Shown piece after piece: positions 45,201-57,599 of a DNA stretch of 64,000 nt. The position numbers were made by a program, and so were the translations under genes. Source of the DNA: Sphagnum compactum (Eukaryota > Bryophyta > Sphagnopsida > Sphagnales); contig OZ234493.1 of assembly GCA_965153455.1 (NCBI GenBank), positions 23,984,213 to 24,048,212 on the forward strand, given 5' to 3'. The notes under the pieces were generated by a model. That model was not told the DNA's origin and searched no databases. It worked only from the letters and a program-made list of their open reading frames with translations. Positions within the stretch are counted from its first letter, which is position 1, and each line of letters opens with the position of its first letter.

Positions 45201-45589
45201 CCATGCTCTAAACTTTTATAGACGATTGAACATTCTTTTTTCTTCTATCCTTGCTACCCTATGTCCTTACTTCTTGCATCCCAGAGAGTTTAACCAACCT
45301 ATACTTTGAAGTTTTTGATTGCTCTTGAGAGTATGACACCCACTTTGCATTTTCTGCAGGCTTTACCATAGTGGATATTGGCTGCTGCGGAATTGGAGGA
45401 GAATACAGGGGTGCACTTCCGTGCACCCCTTTGGCAACCATGTGTGATGAAAGAACCAACTATGTATTTTGGGATCCGTATCATCCAACTGACAAAGCCA
45501 ACATCATAATTGCTGACAGATTTTACTATGGGAATACCACCTTTGCCCGGCCCATGAATGTTTTTGACCTTGTCACTATGCAACTTTGA
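42235..45589 (+). CDS. GDSL esterase/lipase, five exons
   Basis: Exons 42,235-42,496, 43,372-43,502, 43,787-44,023, 44,428-44,683 and 45,360-45,589 join in frame to give 371 residues, the usual length for plant GDSL esterases. The N-terminus (about 30 residues, with LVSTIVLWCNIIAAPMI) is a likely signal peptide, so the enzyme is probably secreted or in the wall. Block I is FSFGDSLADPGNNNY with catalytic Ser44. Block II appears as NYASGSAG. Block III is NMGSNDF (Asn176). Block V is DPYHPTDKAN, carrying Asp334 and His337. GPLGCIP is the family's conserved segment after block III. All catalytic residues are present, so it should be active on an ester such as a cutin, lipid or acetyl substrate; the real substrate cannot be read from the sequence. 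The ATG is chosen because the longer upstream frame is Gly-rich and follows a G-homopolymer. Confidence 0.93.
42620..42915 (+). repeat. dispersed repeat in GDSL intron 1
   Basis: It matches 38,640-38,945, most clearly in the last 130 bp (TACTTTCATATCTGGTCTAT, AGCCAAATTTGACGCAGTCT, TCTTGTGGATGATTG and ACATCACAAAATTGGGAAAA). It ends in an A-tract, so it may be a retroposed insertion. Confidence 0.55.
43746..43770 (+). repeat. (TG)n microsatellite in GDSL intron 2
   Basis: About a dozen TG dinucleotides lie just upstream of the exon 3 acceptor. Confidence 0.85.
44047..44275 (+). repeat. tandem duplication in GDSL intron 3, about 113 bp
   Basis: Two units share CCCCCATGT.TAGTAT.(G/A)ATACCACCATTG, then TT.TAC.AAGGAAAGGAAA and GGGA(C/T)TT...GGATTTCACATT. 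The first starts near 44,051 and the second near 44,162. Confidence 0.7.
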
Positions 45590-48500
45590 ATCCAAAGTTG
45601 TCTACTTTTCAAGTAAGTTACTTCCTTGCTTGAAGTTTTTTTGGCCTTAGCTGAATATCACATGTAGCTTTTAGAGTGTTGTAGTCAATTCCACTTTATG
45701 GATCGTAGCTTAGTTGCAACTCCTGATTAACATATCTAATATAGTTTAGTGGCCATCAAGTTATGAGGATTCATGTCGTGGAGAGCAACACAAATTGGTA
45801 CCGATGGTTTTCTAACCATCAAGTTAGCTTTGATATTAGAATTGAGTGTTCAGCCAATTTTCAATGTGCTAATGGAAGACCTTAAGAGCATCCCCACCAG
45901 TGCCCAGCACAATATGTTTTGAATGAACAATAATAAAGTTTATGTTGGTTTGAGGCAATAAAATGGTGATGGGCTAATATTTGTGCACAACATGTTGACT
46001 TGCAGAAGGCATTGCACAATATAACAATGACATTTGACTACTCAACAAATGATTGGTGTAGGTGGTTTGTTATTAGTAGTCTCTCACTTTTTTTACAATC
46101 TTAAATTTCATGTCTATGGGTGGGGCTTAGGAAACAACAAGTAAGCTATCTTGAATGTGAGAAATATTTTTGTAAATGCAATTATCATGTAAGGGTGGAG
46201 CCTTTTTGACAACTTGTTTCTAAGGTCTTCTTTTACCAATGAAAGTTGCTCTTAACACTATCAAAACATAGTTATAATGATTGGTTTTTTTCAATTATAG
46301 TCAAATCAAACTTGTCGCTTATGTCATTTTTAATCAATTTTTAATTGCTTATGCCATGTGTAATTATATAAAACTAATCATAGATGCAATGAGATCCCTA
46401 TTGTGAAGCTACCCAATTCTTTTAAACAACTTGATTGGGTTTCCAATAAATCCTGATTTTATCATCCATTTCATATCTAGCACATTCAAACAACACCTAT
46501 CCATGGAACACAAGTAAGAATATCTTGGGCTTTAAGTACAAATTCATGTTAAATGTGAAGGCTACTCAATTCTATATGGCTGTGGTCATCTTCTAGCCTC
46601 CTTTGTATATGTCTCCTTGCTTCATTACCTTTTAACTAAATCTAGACTTTGTTTATTTTTCCAAACACACATGCATGCCAGATTTTTTGCATCTCTCTTT
46701 TCTTCTTCTTTCTTTTGTTTTACTCATTCATCTTTCTTCAATTCACTCCTCATCGGCACACACTCAAATGTGTTGAGCACAACTAGAAACATCCAACAAT
46801 TTTGAAGAAATAATGATAAGCTATTTACTATTAAGGAAGAGCTAGGATAAGGCACTAGTGATGAGATAGTCCTTGTTAAATTTACCACACACCTTCATTG
46901 CATGCAATACCACCTTAATAGGTTCACGAGCATCTCTTCATTTGATTGATTAGGTCAAGGTGTTGTCATAGTGTTGTGGTTCTTGGCACTGTAGTTTAGG
47001 TTAGATTTGAGTCCTTGGATGCACTACCTTGACTATAGATCAACATGGAGTAAGAAATTTGGAACTGTTTAAGAAAGTGTATTGATTATCTTCCTTCTTT
47101 ATCTTCAATGTAAGCTATTTATGTGGGTTGTAGGCACGTGTTGAGTATCTGGTGCATCTCACATCTCCTCCTCCAACCATAACTTATCAAATTTGAACAC
47201 CATTGTGTTCACTTTTGTTAATTTCATTTCATAATTTGCCTTCAAGGATTTCAATCTCCTGACAATGATACAGCTCTACTTCAAGTACCATCTCTAGGGA
47301 GAGGACTTCACTGAGTTTTAACCTTATTGATTCCTACTTAGTAACCCATTTTACTCATCTTTTTCTCATATTGTAAGATTCTATCTCCCACAAATCGTTA
47401 AGGGGAGGGGAACTTTCTAGCTTTGTAAAACAAAAGCAAAAATTAATGCACTACCCTTCATTTGCTTCTCCCTAGCACAAGGATTTCAAGTTTCAACCTT
47501 AAAAGTCTTTCAAGATTAGGGTTTACTTCAATTCATTAGTTACAATTCCACACTAGTTACAAATAACTCTTCTACTCTATATCCCATTCACTTCTCCTCT
47601 TCATGTGCCTTTAAGCTTCAACTCCTAAGTAAGTAAAATTCTTGCAACAAAGCATATAATAAAAACCCTACATTCATGAGAACAAGAATTATAAACACCC
47701 AATTGCACACCATACTCATGACCACCTTCCCATAGCTTGAAATTTGAGAATTGCAAAGATATGATGCATCCCTAGACCTCACTCCTCTCCAACATCTTCA
47801 CCAAATGACAATGTCATGAAATTATAAATGGAATATATGAAAGCTATATGCTTTATGGAAAATTTCATTAAGTGATTCTCAAGTGATCAGCAACAAACAT
47901 GCCAGAATATTGTAAATGGGCAGAAATTTTCTAGTGTATCTGGAGGGCATGTTATCAAACGGGATTTTCTTAAACACCCTGCCTCTTTATGTTAATAAGT
48001 TACATCCGGTAACAACCCACTCCCTTGGTGATTACACTACTATAAGTAGTTCACAGATTTCATCCTGATGTGATTAAAGATGGGTCAAACTCATGAACAA
48101 CAGAGGTGAGAAACTAAGTATAATAATCTCATTGTCACAACCTGCTGAAGAAATTAACTGCTATAAAGCCACCTCCGAGACAAAGGTGGGCCCTAAAGAA
48201 ACTAGACAACAACTAACAAGGAAACAACTTCTGCCCCTCACAGAAATCCCACCAAAGACTTCAATTTAAATTCACCTCAACAATGATGGAATTTGGCTGG
48301 AGATGGATAACACAGATAAGTACTCAGATCAGGGTTAGGGCAGGATAATGGGACAGGGTTGGTGATTTGGGCTATGGATTTTGAACCCCACACTTGTGAA
48401 TCAGGAACTTCCTGTGCTGCTTCAAGAACAGAGGAAATTAGTTCTGATCCAGTGAGAAACTAGTACCTCATGCTGAAAGTCAGGACACAAAGAATCTTAT

Positions 48501-49064
48501 CCTGTCTGCAACAACACACCAAGAAAGCTCTGTGGATGTTAACAACAGGCTACAGCATAGCAAATTTTGTCAAAAACATTGTTACCTTTCTGAATCTCCA
48601 GGTTGTCCATCTGATGTGGATCCCAGACTCTATACATTGAAAGATGATCAACCGTTGAGGCATAATGAAACCCAGTATCCCTCCTTGTGAGGGATGAATA
48701 TTCCTACAGGAAGAGACATTGCAGCTAAATGTTTTATTTCTAAACTGGAGAGGCACCCATGATACAAAGGATGTAGATCCTGCTACTGGAAAGACACAAC
48801 ATCTGTAATCATCAACAGCTTGCTTCATTAGACAAGAAATACAAGTACAAAGAAAAAGACTAAAACTCACCTCCTATTCACAACCCCCGTGATGAAATCC
48901 CACCCAGATGCACCTGACTTTGTGCAGAAGCCTCTACAGATAGTGTACAAATTAAGCAGGATACTGAAGAGAATTCAATGACACTAAAAGTGTGTAAACC
49001 CACCAAATGAAGCCGCCCATCCCCCATCACAGTTGGACTAATATGGTGACCAGCAGAAATCTCT
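45590..49064. other. intergenic between GDSL and Dof genes, nothing recognised
   Basis: The two genes are convergent, so this holds both 3' ends. I see only short frames without family resemblance and no clear element termini. Confidence 0.5.
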
Positions 49065-49520
49065 GAAAGGCACAATAACTACTAGTGGAAGAGTTGATGA
49101 TATCTTTGAAAGGTGCAATTTCTAGTGGAAGAATCAAGATCTTAGAAAGGCACAAGTTCTATGGCAAGGATTGAGATCTTTGGAAGGCACAATTTCTAGT
49201 GGAAGAATGGAGGTCTTTAAAATGCAGGAGTTCTGGTGCAAGGATTGCAATCTTTGAAAGGCACAATTTCTGGTGGAAGAATTGAGCTCTTTGATAGGCA
49301 GAATTTCTGGTGCAAGGAATTGACATGTTTGAATGGAAGAATTTCTGGCAGAAGAATTGAGGCCTTGTGAAAGGCAAGATTCCAGTGCAAGAAATGAGAT
49401 CTTTTAAAGCCACAATCCTAGAGTGGAAGAGTACTAGAGATCTTTGGAAGGCACGATTCTAGTGGAAGAGGAAGAGATCTTTTGAAAGGCACAATTCTCT
49501 AGTGGAAGAATTCCAAGTCA
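49065..49520 (-). repeat. tandem array, 37-bp unit, about 12 copies, overlapping the Dof stop codon
   Basis: The plus-strand unit is GAAAGGCACAATTTCTAGTG followed by GAAGAATTGAGATCTTT. Starts fall near 49,065, 49,108, 49,145, 49,182, 49,219, 49,256, 49,293, 49,331, 49,369, 49,406, 49,446 and 49,484, mostly exactly 37 bp apart. The last unit contains the codons for the final residues (LEFFH) and the TAG of the Dof gene read on the minus strand, so the rest of the array is downstream of the stop, presumably in the 3' UTR. Confidence 0.88.
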
Positions 49521-50668
49521 GGCCAAATGGAGGAAACAGCATCTCCTTCTTCGTACCCATTCATCGAGTACCCATTTGTTGGTGTGCTGCCTTCTTCATC
49601 TATGGTACTAGAACCATGTGGTGGAGATGAGCTGTTGGGAGCTAGGGATCCCTCTCGCGCACTGGGCTTGTTCTCTGAGTCCAAATGTGACAGCATATTA
49701 CATGCCTCATCTCCTTCAGCCTTCCCATGCAGGTGGTTGTCCTGAGGACTGTTGCCTATGTTGTTGTGTTCATCCTCACTTGCACTGAGGTCAGCAGATC
49801 CATCATCATGTTTGGATTCATTCCAAATTGCTTGTTGTTGCAGACCATGGTCTTCAGGCACTGAATTCCCCCACTGAGTCACCTGCCCAACAATTGTGTT
49901 GTTGCCTTGATTCATCTGCAACTCCAGCCCATTCAGAGTGTAGCTGGGTCCATTTGTATTGACCACTGGGTGGTTCGCAGCTGGATTGCTGCCTTGTGCA
50001 GCATACATAGCATGCATGGTGGAAACCTCTGAATGTGGGCTCATCATGAGCTGGGTCTTGTTCATCACAGGATAGAAAAGCCCAGCAGCTGGATTGTGAA
50101 GATGCTCCAAGAAATTCTCTTGCGGCTCATACCCAGTCATGTTGTAAGGGAGATTGACATCCTGCATTAGCAACTGCTGGAAGCCAACAGTCTGCTGCAA
50201 CAGAGCTGGGCTGCTGCTGCTAGAGAGAGCTCCTGAACTGGGAACTCCACCTTGTGTTGCAGCTGATCTGTTGTTGTGATAGGGCTCAGATCTCTGGCTC
50301 CGGCTCTTCTTCCTGGACCCACCACCCACAGGAACATTGCGCAGAGTGCCACCCATTGTCCAGTACCTTTGACATTGCCTGCAAAAGTATCTAGGCTGCT
50401 TCACGCTGTAGTTGTTGAAGTAGCAGAATTTGGTATTCATGGATGCACATCGTGGGCAAGGGATCACCTTGGCTGGCTTCTCTGGGACATGATCGCTTCC
50501 GCGTCCCGGAGAGCCGCCTCCTCCAGCTGAATCACCACCCAGTGAGGCGGGAGAAGAAGCTGTGGCATCTACCCCATGAACTTGCTCCTCCTCCTGCTGC
50601 TGCTGCTGCTGCAGCTGGGCTCCAGCTCCTCCTCCTGCAACGTCGGCACTATCCGCCGACAACTGCAT
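49499..50668 (-). CDS. Dof zinc-finger transcription factor
   Basis: The 389-residue protein has a complete Dof domain at about residues 69-120: CPRC...[18 protein letters not shown] with Cys71, Cys74, Cys96 and Cys99 in the invariant CX2CX21CX2C spacing, then [20 protein letters not shown]. Dof proteins bind AAAG cores in promoters and act in the nucleus; a basic KKSRSQR stretch after the finger could serve for nuclear entry. The N-terminus carries a Gln run (near residue 18-25) encoded by CAG/CTG repeats. The C-terminal two thirds is low-complexity, acidic and rich in Ser, Asn and Gly, as is usual. I chose the ATG at 50,668 because TTTTATATTTTTTCCAG directly before it looks like a splice acceptor, meaning an intron in the 5' leader or an upstream coding exon. 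The open frame continues to 50,812 but that part is probably intron. The stop lies in a tandem array. Confidence 0.93.
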   Translation of the reverse strand: MQLSADSADVAGGGAGAQLQQQQQQEEEQVHGVDATASSPASLGGDSAGGGGSPGRGSDHVPEKPAKVIPCPRCASMNTKFCYFNNYSVKQPRYFCRQCQRYWTMGGTLRNVPVGGGSRKKSRSQRSEPYHNNRSAATQGGVPSSGALSSSSSPALLQQTVGFQQLLMQDVNLPYNMTGYEPQENFLEHLHNPAAGLFYPVMNKTQLMMSPHSEVSTMHAMYAAQGSNPAANHPVVNTNGPSYTLNGLELQMNQGNNTIVGQVTQWGNSVPEDHGLQQQAIWNESKHDDGSADLSASEDEHNNIGNSPQDNHLHGKAEGDEACNMLSHLDSENKPSAREGSLAPNSSSPPHGSSTIDEEGSTPTNGYSMNGYEEGDAVSSIWPDLEFFH

Positions 50669-51910
50669 GACTGGAAAAAATATAAAATCTGCTGAGTCTA
50701 CCTCCCTCCCTCCGAGTCTTGAGAAAAAAAGCAGAACTTCTTCAACAGTTTGGCTCAACAGCTCCCATTCCAAAGCATCGCTCAGCACCCAAAACTCAGA
50801 TCTCCGAATCAACCCACCTCAATATCGAAAAATACAGATCACAACAGCTCTTGGTCTCTGTGTCAACCGCAACAAAGCTAATTCCTCAAGAAGATGAAGA
50901 AAGAATTGGAAACGAATCCCGGGGGAAAGATTTGGATTCCACCAGTGACAAATCGGACGGCACCCAAAAGGCAAAAGATGGCAGCCCAAATTCAAACCCG
51001 GGTCTTTTTGCAAAAAGGAGGTTGTTAGTTGTTAGCAGACACAAAGAAAGTCAGAGAGAGAAGAAGAAGCCAAATCCCTCCTCCTTCTCCTCCAGCTCCT
51101 TTTCCCCTTTCCAATGGCCTGAAAAAGCAACCCACAAAAAAGATGAAAAGACGACAACAACAACTAAAACCCAGCCAGCCAGGGACGGCTGCCTCTCTCA
51201 AAACCCGATATCAGGAAAAGCTCATGAAACCAAAAAGAGAAAAAGCACACACTCCAAAACAAAACCCAGAAAAAAGAAAAAAAAGAAAAAAAAAGACGTT
51301 GATAACAACTTATTACTACCGCCAGAAAGAAATAGAAAGCAATCTAAGCAGAGGAGAAGAAGCAGAGCGTCAGTCAGGGCTGTACCTAATAGTAATGCCT
51401 AAAACTTGATAGATTGCAAGAAACGAGAAAAAGTGGGTAATGATTTCACAGCAAAAAGTCCAACGACGTGAAACGAAAAGTGCAGCAGCAGCAAAGGACT
51501 GATACTTAAAATACAGCAGAAGCAGCTGCAGCAGCAGCAAAAGTGGTAGTAGTCTTTTAGTTAGGGTGGAGAGAGAAGGGCAGGCAGGCAGGCAGGCAAA
51601 AGGGGGGTGAGGGGAGGGGGGACGGAAACAGCAGCAGAGCAGCAACAATGGCGATGCCCATAAGACCCAATAAAACAATACCGGATGTGGTATGAATGGT
51701 GGTGTATGGGTGGCAGGGATGGACGAACGGATGGATGAATGGATGGATGGATGGACGGACGGATGGATGAATTAATGGATGGATGAGTGTGGCAGGCCTA
51801 CATATATATATGTGGACTAGGTTCCTAGCATGGCACAATGACAAAAATGAAAGGAAAATATCCATCCATCCCTTCTCCATTTCATTCATTCATTCATTCA
51901 TTGCTTCCAT
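50669..51910 (-). promoter_or_regulatory. Dof gene leader and promoter region with microsatellites
   Basis: Reading upstream of the Dof start, the first part is probably a leader intron and then 5' UTR (purine-rich on the plus strand). Microsatellites follow: (GGCA)n at about 51,579-51,598, (GGAT)n at about 51,718-51,787 and (TTCA)n at about 51,881-51,902. The 227-residue plus-strand open frame at 50,719-51,402 is Lys/Ser-rich and low in complexity and looks like an antisense shadow. Confidence 0.45.
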
Positions 51911-52330
51911 CGTCCTTACTGATTACTTATTCCAAGTTGGTTTTTCCAGTCCTTTGCGTTGGCATCGACGTGGGCTGTTGTGTGCCTTAGACAAGTGGGT
52001 CCCCTCTTCCGCCCACCCCTATCGTTTCTGCATGGGTTGTTGCTGCTGCTTCCCACCACCAACCCTAAAACCCCCGCCCCGCCCCCCCAACCCCCCAGCT
52101 TCATTCTTCCTTTACTATATGTAATCTTGCCTTGGACATGATCCAGCACCCACATTGGTACCATGGTAAAAATCCCTAAACCCAATGTTTAGAGTAACCC
52201 GAGGGAGGCCGTCTCTGAGTTCAGATCTAACATTTTTTGGTCTCCGTATGGCCATTCCGAGGCCTCGCTCAAAAAGGTCAAGGTACTAACTTAGGTGCCC
52301 TGGCCATGCCCATCCATCGTCCCATCACAA
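51911..52330. other. intergenic, nothing recognised
   Basis: C-rich runs near 52,070-52,100 and no coding signature. Confidence 0.4.
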
Positions 52331-52334
52331 TTGT

Positions 52335-52545
52335 AGTGTAGAGCTAGCTGGAGGGCAAGGCCAGCGGCGTTACCCAAATAAGGGTGTGTGAGGTGAGAGC
52401 TGAATGCAAGCTTGATCTTGATAATGCTCCAGCAAGTGTAGGGTAAAACTGGAGGGCAAGGTGGTTTGGTTATTATTGAAATAAAAGGGTGTGTGAGGCG
52501 AGGCTCGAGAGCTGGGCACAATTAAGCTTGATTTTGATAATGGTC
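52335..52545 (+). repeat. tandem duplication, about 105 bp
   Basis: Two units share GCT.GAGGGCAAGG, AAGGGTGTGTGAGG.GAG, GCTTGAT.TTGATAATG. The first starts near 52,341 and the second near 52,443. Confidence 0.65.
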
Positions 52546-52768
52546 TCTCTCACTTGTGAGCTTTTGTGTGGTGTGAAAACGGATGTGACTCATGTGCCCC
52601 ATTGTTGGGCTTCACCTGTTGTAAAGCATGAACTGACCTAACCAACCTAAACCTATGTAGATCAAGCGATGTAGGAGGCGATCTTACATCTACTCCTTAC
52701 GAGTGGAAGAGAGGTTACACCGGGTCTCAACAAGTAGGCGGCATGATTTCCCTCTCACTCTTAAGGAA

Positions 52769-52940
52769 TAAAGGCCCACTTTAGACGAAGGTCCAGGGTC
52801 CAATTTGGACTGATTTGAATCAAATTGAATCCTTGAATTGGATTGTACCTTGGTCCCTAGCCTGATTCTTGGTTCTCCGAAGCAAAGAGCTCTCCTTTTA
52901 GCACTAATTTTTTGGTCTCAACCACTTGATTTTCCCTCCA
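52769..52940 (+). repeat. second copy of the dispersed repeat at 39,419
   Basis: It begins AAGGCCCACTTTAGACGAAG, as does the first copy, and continues with only scattered changes. It lacks the 14-base insert found in the first copy. Confidence 0.8.
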
Positions 52941-54942
52941 AAACAGGTGCCATGTAGGTTTTAGCCTCAACTTGCCACTTTTTGGTTTTGGACCCTCGTT
53001 TAAAAGGCCTTGGGATCAATTTAAAGCTTTTAACGAATAACATTGCTTGGACTCGCTGGTCCCTGGACGTTGGTTGGACCCTCGTCTTTTCTGGAAGGGA
53101 TATTCATGGATATAAGGTGCCCTACAATAACACTTACTAAATGTCTCCATGTGCTTCAAGACCCTACAGGGGACAAAGGGGCTTTCTAAATCCTTTTTAT
53201 GAGTAATGAAGAAGAAGCAGAAGAAGAAAGCTTCATGGGGTGCATCCATCAACTTCATCCATCATCTCTGAAGTTGAGCACTAAAGTTGATATGTGCAAT
53301 TAACTTATTGGGCAACAAAGTAGACTTTTTTTTATAAAAGTTGGATGCTTTGCAGATAGCCAAATATGTTTGAATTTGGGTTTTCTATTCCTCTTCTTCT
53401 TCTTCTTCTTCTTCTGTAGGGGAGAATAATATGATAATTTTCTGCCAGTAACTTTATGACCAATGTGGAGGAAATCTTTGCCTATTTTAGGTGAAAAGGG
53501 TGCATTCAGAAATCACATACAAAGCTGATGTGGTAGATACAACATCACACAAAGTAAATTGAAATGATTTCTCTACATGAAAAGCACCTTGTGCACAACA
53601 CACCTTGTGCAATTTTGCACACATGCAAATGGAAATTGTATGCACGGTTGCGTAGCCAGAGATGAGATGCTAGGCTGGTGCTCATTTGATATGAAAAAAA
53701 AACATTTTAAAAAGAATCATCCACCATCATATTTTGAATGTGTTAAACATTCAAAAGGACTCTCGAAACATCATTGATTTTGACTCAATTTCTTATTGAA
53801 ACTTTAAACTTGAAACATATTGAAACTTTGCAATTAATGGATGCTACTCCAAAAAATAAAGACTTAACAATCCAAATTATTGTGTTCTCTTTATGATTTT
53901 TCAAAATTTTAAGAAAATATTATAATTTTGACCATTGTCCGCACCCCTTAGTGGCTCCTTTTACTATGTTCACACCCATATATGACTATCCATCTATCAA
54001 GGAGGGTAATTTGTTTGTTTTGTCATGTTAAGATTTCTCAAACCACAACAGTCCTTACTATGCTTTTGGTACTATTGGAAAGTTCTTGATGAGTAGGGGT
54101 GCACAAAGGTCTTTTTGTAAACATTTAGACTTATAATGCAAGGATTATTGAATTTTGAATCTTTTTTTAATGAAAATTAAGGGAAAATTAAAAATGGAAA
54201 TTTTAATGGACATTTAAGGTTAGGTTGAAAGTGTACCATTCAAACTTTCAAAATATATATTACAATGTGTTCAACGGCATTGACGTAGGTCAAATTAGTG
54301 GTATTGGTATTCCATTTTTTCACATTCATATTGGGGGCATGTTAACATCAATACGATATCTGAACTTGAATCATACAATTTCTAAAACATCATTAAGTAA
54401 GGATGCACATGTAATACAACCATCCAACCAGTAGTGAAACATTGCAAATAGTGAAAGGCACTTTGCCTAAATTGCAATTTATAGCCTTGCAAATAGCAAA
54501 ATGGATGTTGAACATCCTCAACAATTAAACACAAAGTTTAAGGCCCCAACAATATTTATGCACACACATAATTGTTATTGTGGGTATGGTAAAATATTGC
54601 ATGTTTTTTTTCCATGATTGCCTCTTTGATCTTCCATATGTCTTTGGTGGTGCTTAGACACATCTTCATAGTGCATCATTACCCATACACACTTTGGGTC
54701 TTGTTATGCATGTTTTAGGCATGTAATGGACACTATGTGCAAGCCCAAATTGTGCATAACACAGGTCCAAACTATCTTTGGGCATCATTCATCTTTTTTC
54801 AACAAAATGGATAAGGCTAAACAACGAAAAAAAAGAAGCAAACTGGATACTCTTGTACTATATACAATAAGAACTATGTTCACATGTATAACATTGGGGA
54901 GACTAAAATATTAGTTGTAACTATAAACTATGAATGAACAAC
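52941..54942. other. AT-rich intergenic DNA, nothing recognised
   Basis: A (CTT)n microsatellite is at about 53,391-53,415. The open frames are short and without family resemblance. Confidence 0.5.
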
Positions 54943-56380
54943 ATAATATGTCCACACAAAGTCTAAGAAACTATAATCTAGAAATTGAGTAGTTTGAATG
55001 TTGCCAATGAAGTTGAACCTTCATAAATAGGTGGTCCTTCATGTGGAAGTTTTCCCTATAAGATTGTCAATCAATGAGGCTTTTGTGCTTCTTGAACATT
55101 CCCAACCTTCAAACATGAAATTAAAGTGTTTGTAAGAAATGAAAACAATCTTCAAATTTGAAATGCAATTGTAAGCCTTGAGTTAACCTTGGTAGGATAC
55201 TCTCTTTTGAATTGGAAAATTACATTAGTAAAAAAACATAAGTTTTAACTTATTGGTTGTTAAGTAGAAATTATTATTCAATTTATTTAATAATAAGATT
55301 GTGTTTATTCTCAAAATTGGAATATAATTAATATAAATTATGCATTAATCCCAAGTTTTAGGAAAGTTATAACATATTTACGAGGCACCTTGCCGTAACT
55401 TACACATTACGTATTGTTATATTTGGATTATGTTTTTGCTCCATGGTTATTTAACTAATATATGTGAACATGTGGACATATTGTGAACCCTTCATCACTC
55501 CCTATGATTGCAACTAATTTAACTAGAAATTGAAATACCAAAAATCAATGCAAATATGAAATTCATATTAAATGTGTAATGGTTTAAATATGTGGACATT
55601 AAAAACTTAAATGATAATAGGGTGGGGAAATTTTGAATTCCCTCACATAATACCCCCAAACAATACCCTCTTTGACTTAAATAATGTCAAATTTTAACAC
55701 AAAGTGCCCCTTCAAGGAATTAGCAAAATGTGTGCATACAAAATCTAAATAATTATAATTTACAATTTGAGTAATATGAGTTTTGTCAATGAAGTTAAGT
55801 TTTGATAAATAGTTGGTCCTTCATGGAACTTGTCACCTTGAGACCATAGAATACTGAGCCTCTTGTGTTTGCTAAACATTCCTAGCATTAGAACATGAAA
55901 ATGCTAACAATATATAAGAGAAAATACAATATGATATATAAATTACAATTATAAGCTTTGAATAGATAAAATGTGTGAAAACAAAGTCAAAACATTTACA
56001 ATCTACATAATTTGAGTGTTGTCAATGGAGTTGAACCTTTCATGAAAGTTGTCACCCTAAGAATGTGCCCCAATGAACAACTTGTGCTTGTTAAACATTC
56101 CTAACCTTGAAACATGAAATTGATGATAAGAGATGAAAGCAAATGAAATTTAAAATCAAGAGTGCATTTGTAAATCATTAATTAATGAAATGTGTGCTCT
56201 CAAATGTTTAAATAACTTCAATTTAAATAGTTGAAATGCTACTAATGAACTTGAACTTTGATAAATAAATTGGTCCTTCACGAGAATTGTCACCTCGACA
56301 TTATGGACTAGCGAGCCTCTTATGTTAACCATCTTGAGAGTAGCCAACCTCCCTAATTCATTTTCATGTCCATCCAATAA
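54943..56380 (+). repeat. degenerate satellite-like array, about 220-240-bp units
   Basis: Units starting near 54,943, 55,728, 55,969 and 56,187 share the order: AA.(T)GTGTG(C).(A)AAA.TC.AA, TT.GA(G)T..T.TGAATG or a similar word, TT(G/C).CAATG.AGTTGAA, ATAAAT.GGTCCTTCATG, TGTCACC, GAGCCTCTTGTG and TTGAACATTCC.A.C. The last three are consecutive. The first is separated by an AT-rich interruption at 55,200-55,720. The divergence indicates an old array. Confidence 0.6.
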
Positions 56381-57330
56381 TTTGGCTATTGTAATAATAA
56401 AATTCCAATAATAAAATATAAACCATTATCAAGCAAAACTTGAACCTTAGTTACAATTGGGTTAATATGAAGCTTTAATTGCCTTCAACTTATCTTTTTA
56501 TGAGTCTTCACATTGAGATTGTGTTTGTTTTATGTCAAGTTCAAGCACAAAAAAAATCCTAAAGCTTTGAAAGGTAAAAGGTTGAAATATATTGCTAGAA
56601 CTAATTATAATTGGGTATTGCAAGGTGCTCATTATAGATTCTTGGAAGTCAAATGATGATTCAAGGGGGGTTGGGTGTTATGTAAAATTAAATTTATGGG
56701 TTTTTAGGGATGATGTAAGGTACTAGATGTACTTAGCAATTACAAGGTGAACCATGCCTCCCTTCCTAGTTTGAAAAAGGACAAATTTTCAAAACAATTT
56801 TCAACCAAAGTGTGGACAATGGCTTATAAACCCATGCAAGCCCTCAACATGCACACCACCATGAAAACAACACATATAAACCACATGTAGCTTAATTGTC
56901 AAGCCTAAATGCACACATTATGATAACACCCACTATAATATGACAATCAACACAACAATTATTATATTCATAAATATTATACAAACAATTGAACTATGGA
57001 ATAAATGTAGAGATGAAATCTACATACCAACAAATAGATTAGATGGTAATTAAGTGCCACAAAAATATGAGACCATACATGGACCATAGGATTTAGTTTG
57101 ACACACGATCAAATTATGATAAAAGAAAAAAATTGTCATTGGGAAAAAGAAAACAATACACACAACAAGGAAAGTTTTAAAAGAAATCTATTTAACAATT
57201 GATGAAGTATACATAAGAGAAAAGGTTTTATACGTAAGACATGAATAGGCATATTCTTTCAAATAAAATTAAGAATGTCTCTAGATTTAATTAAAGAGCC
57301 ATAACCTAAACCAAGTATTGTTAACACCAT
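56381..57330. other. AT-rich DNA, probably including the copia 3' LTR
   Basis: The copia element's 3' LTR should extend from about 57,339 towards lower coordinates through this stretch. I could not locate its outer end or a target duplication. Confidence 0.4.
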
Positions 57331-57599
57331 GTGCCAACACTCCCCTTTAAACAAATCTATGGAGTTGACAAAGAAATTAATATATCACTTCCCCTTTAGC
57401 TATAAATGTGATAAAGGGACTCCCATAGCTTGAAAGCAAAGTACATGTTGGGCTTGGGCACAACTTTGATAAGAATACCAACCCACACAGTTTTAGTTGA
57501 CATAAAATGAAATTTGAATTCTCTAAATCAACATCTTTCGGCGAGAAGTGGAATTGTAATTCAATGTCTTTGATCTATTATGAAAACAAACATTTTGAG

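Noticed and set aside
50719-51402. 227-residue plus-strand open frame opposite the Dof leader
   Set aside because: Lys/Ser/Thr-rich low-complexity sequence with poly-Lys runs and no domain; it lies antisense to a probable 5' leader, where stops are rare by composition.
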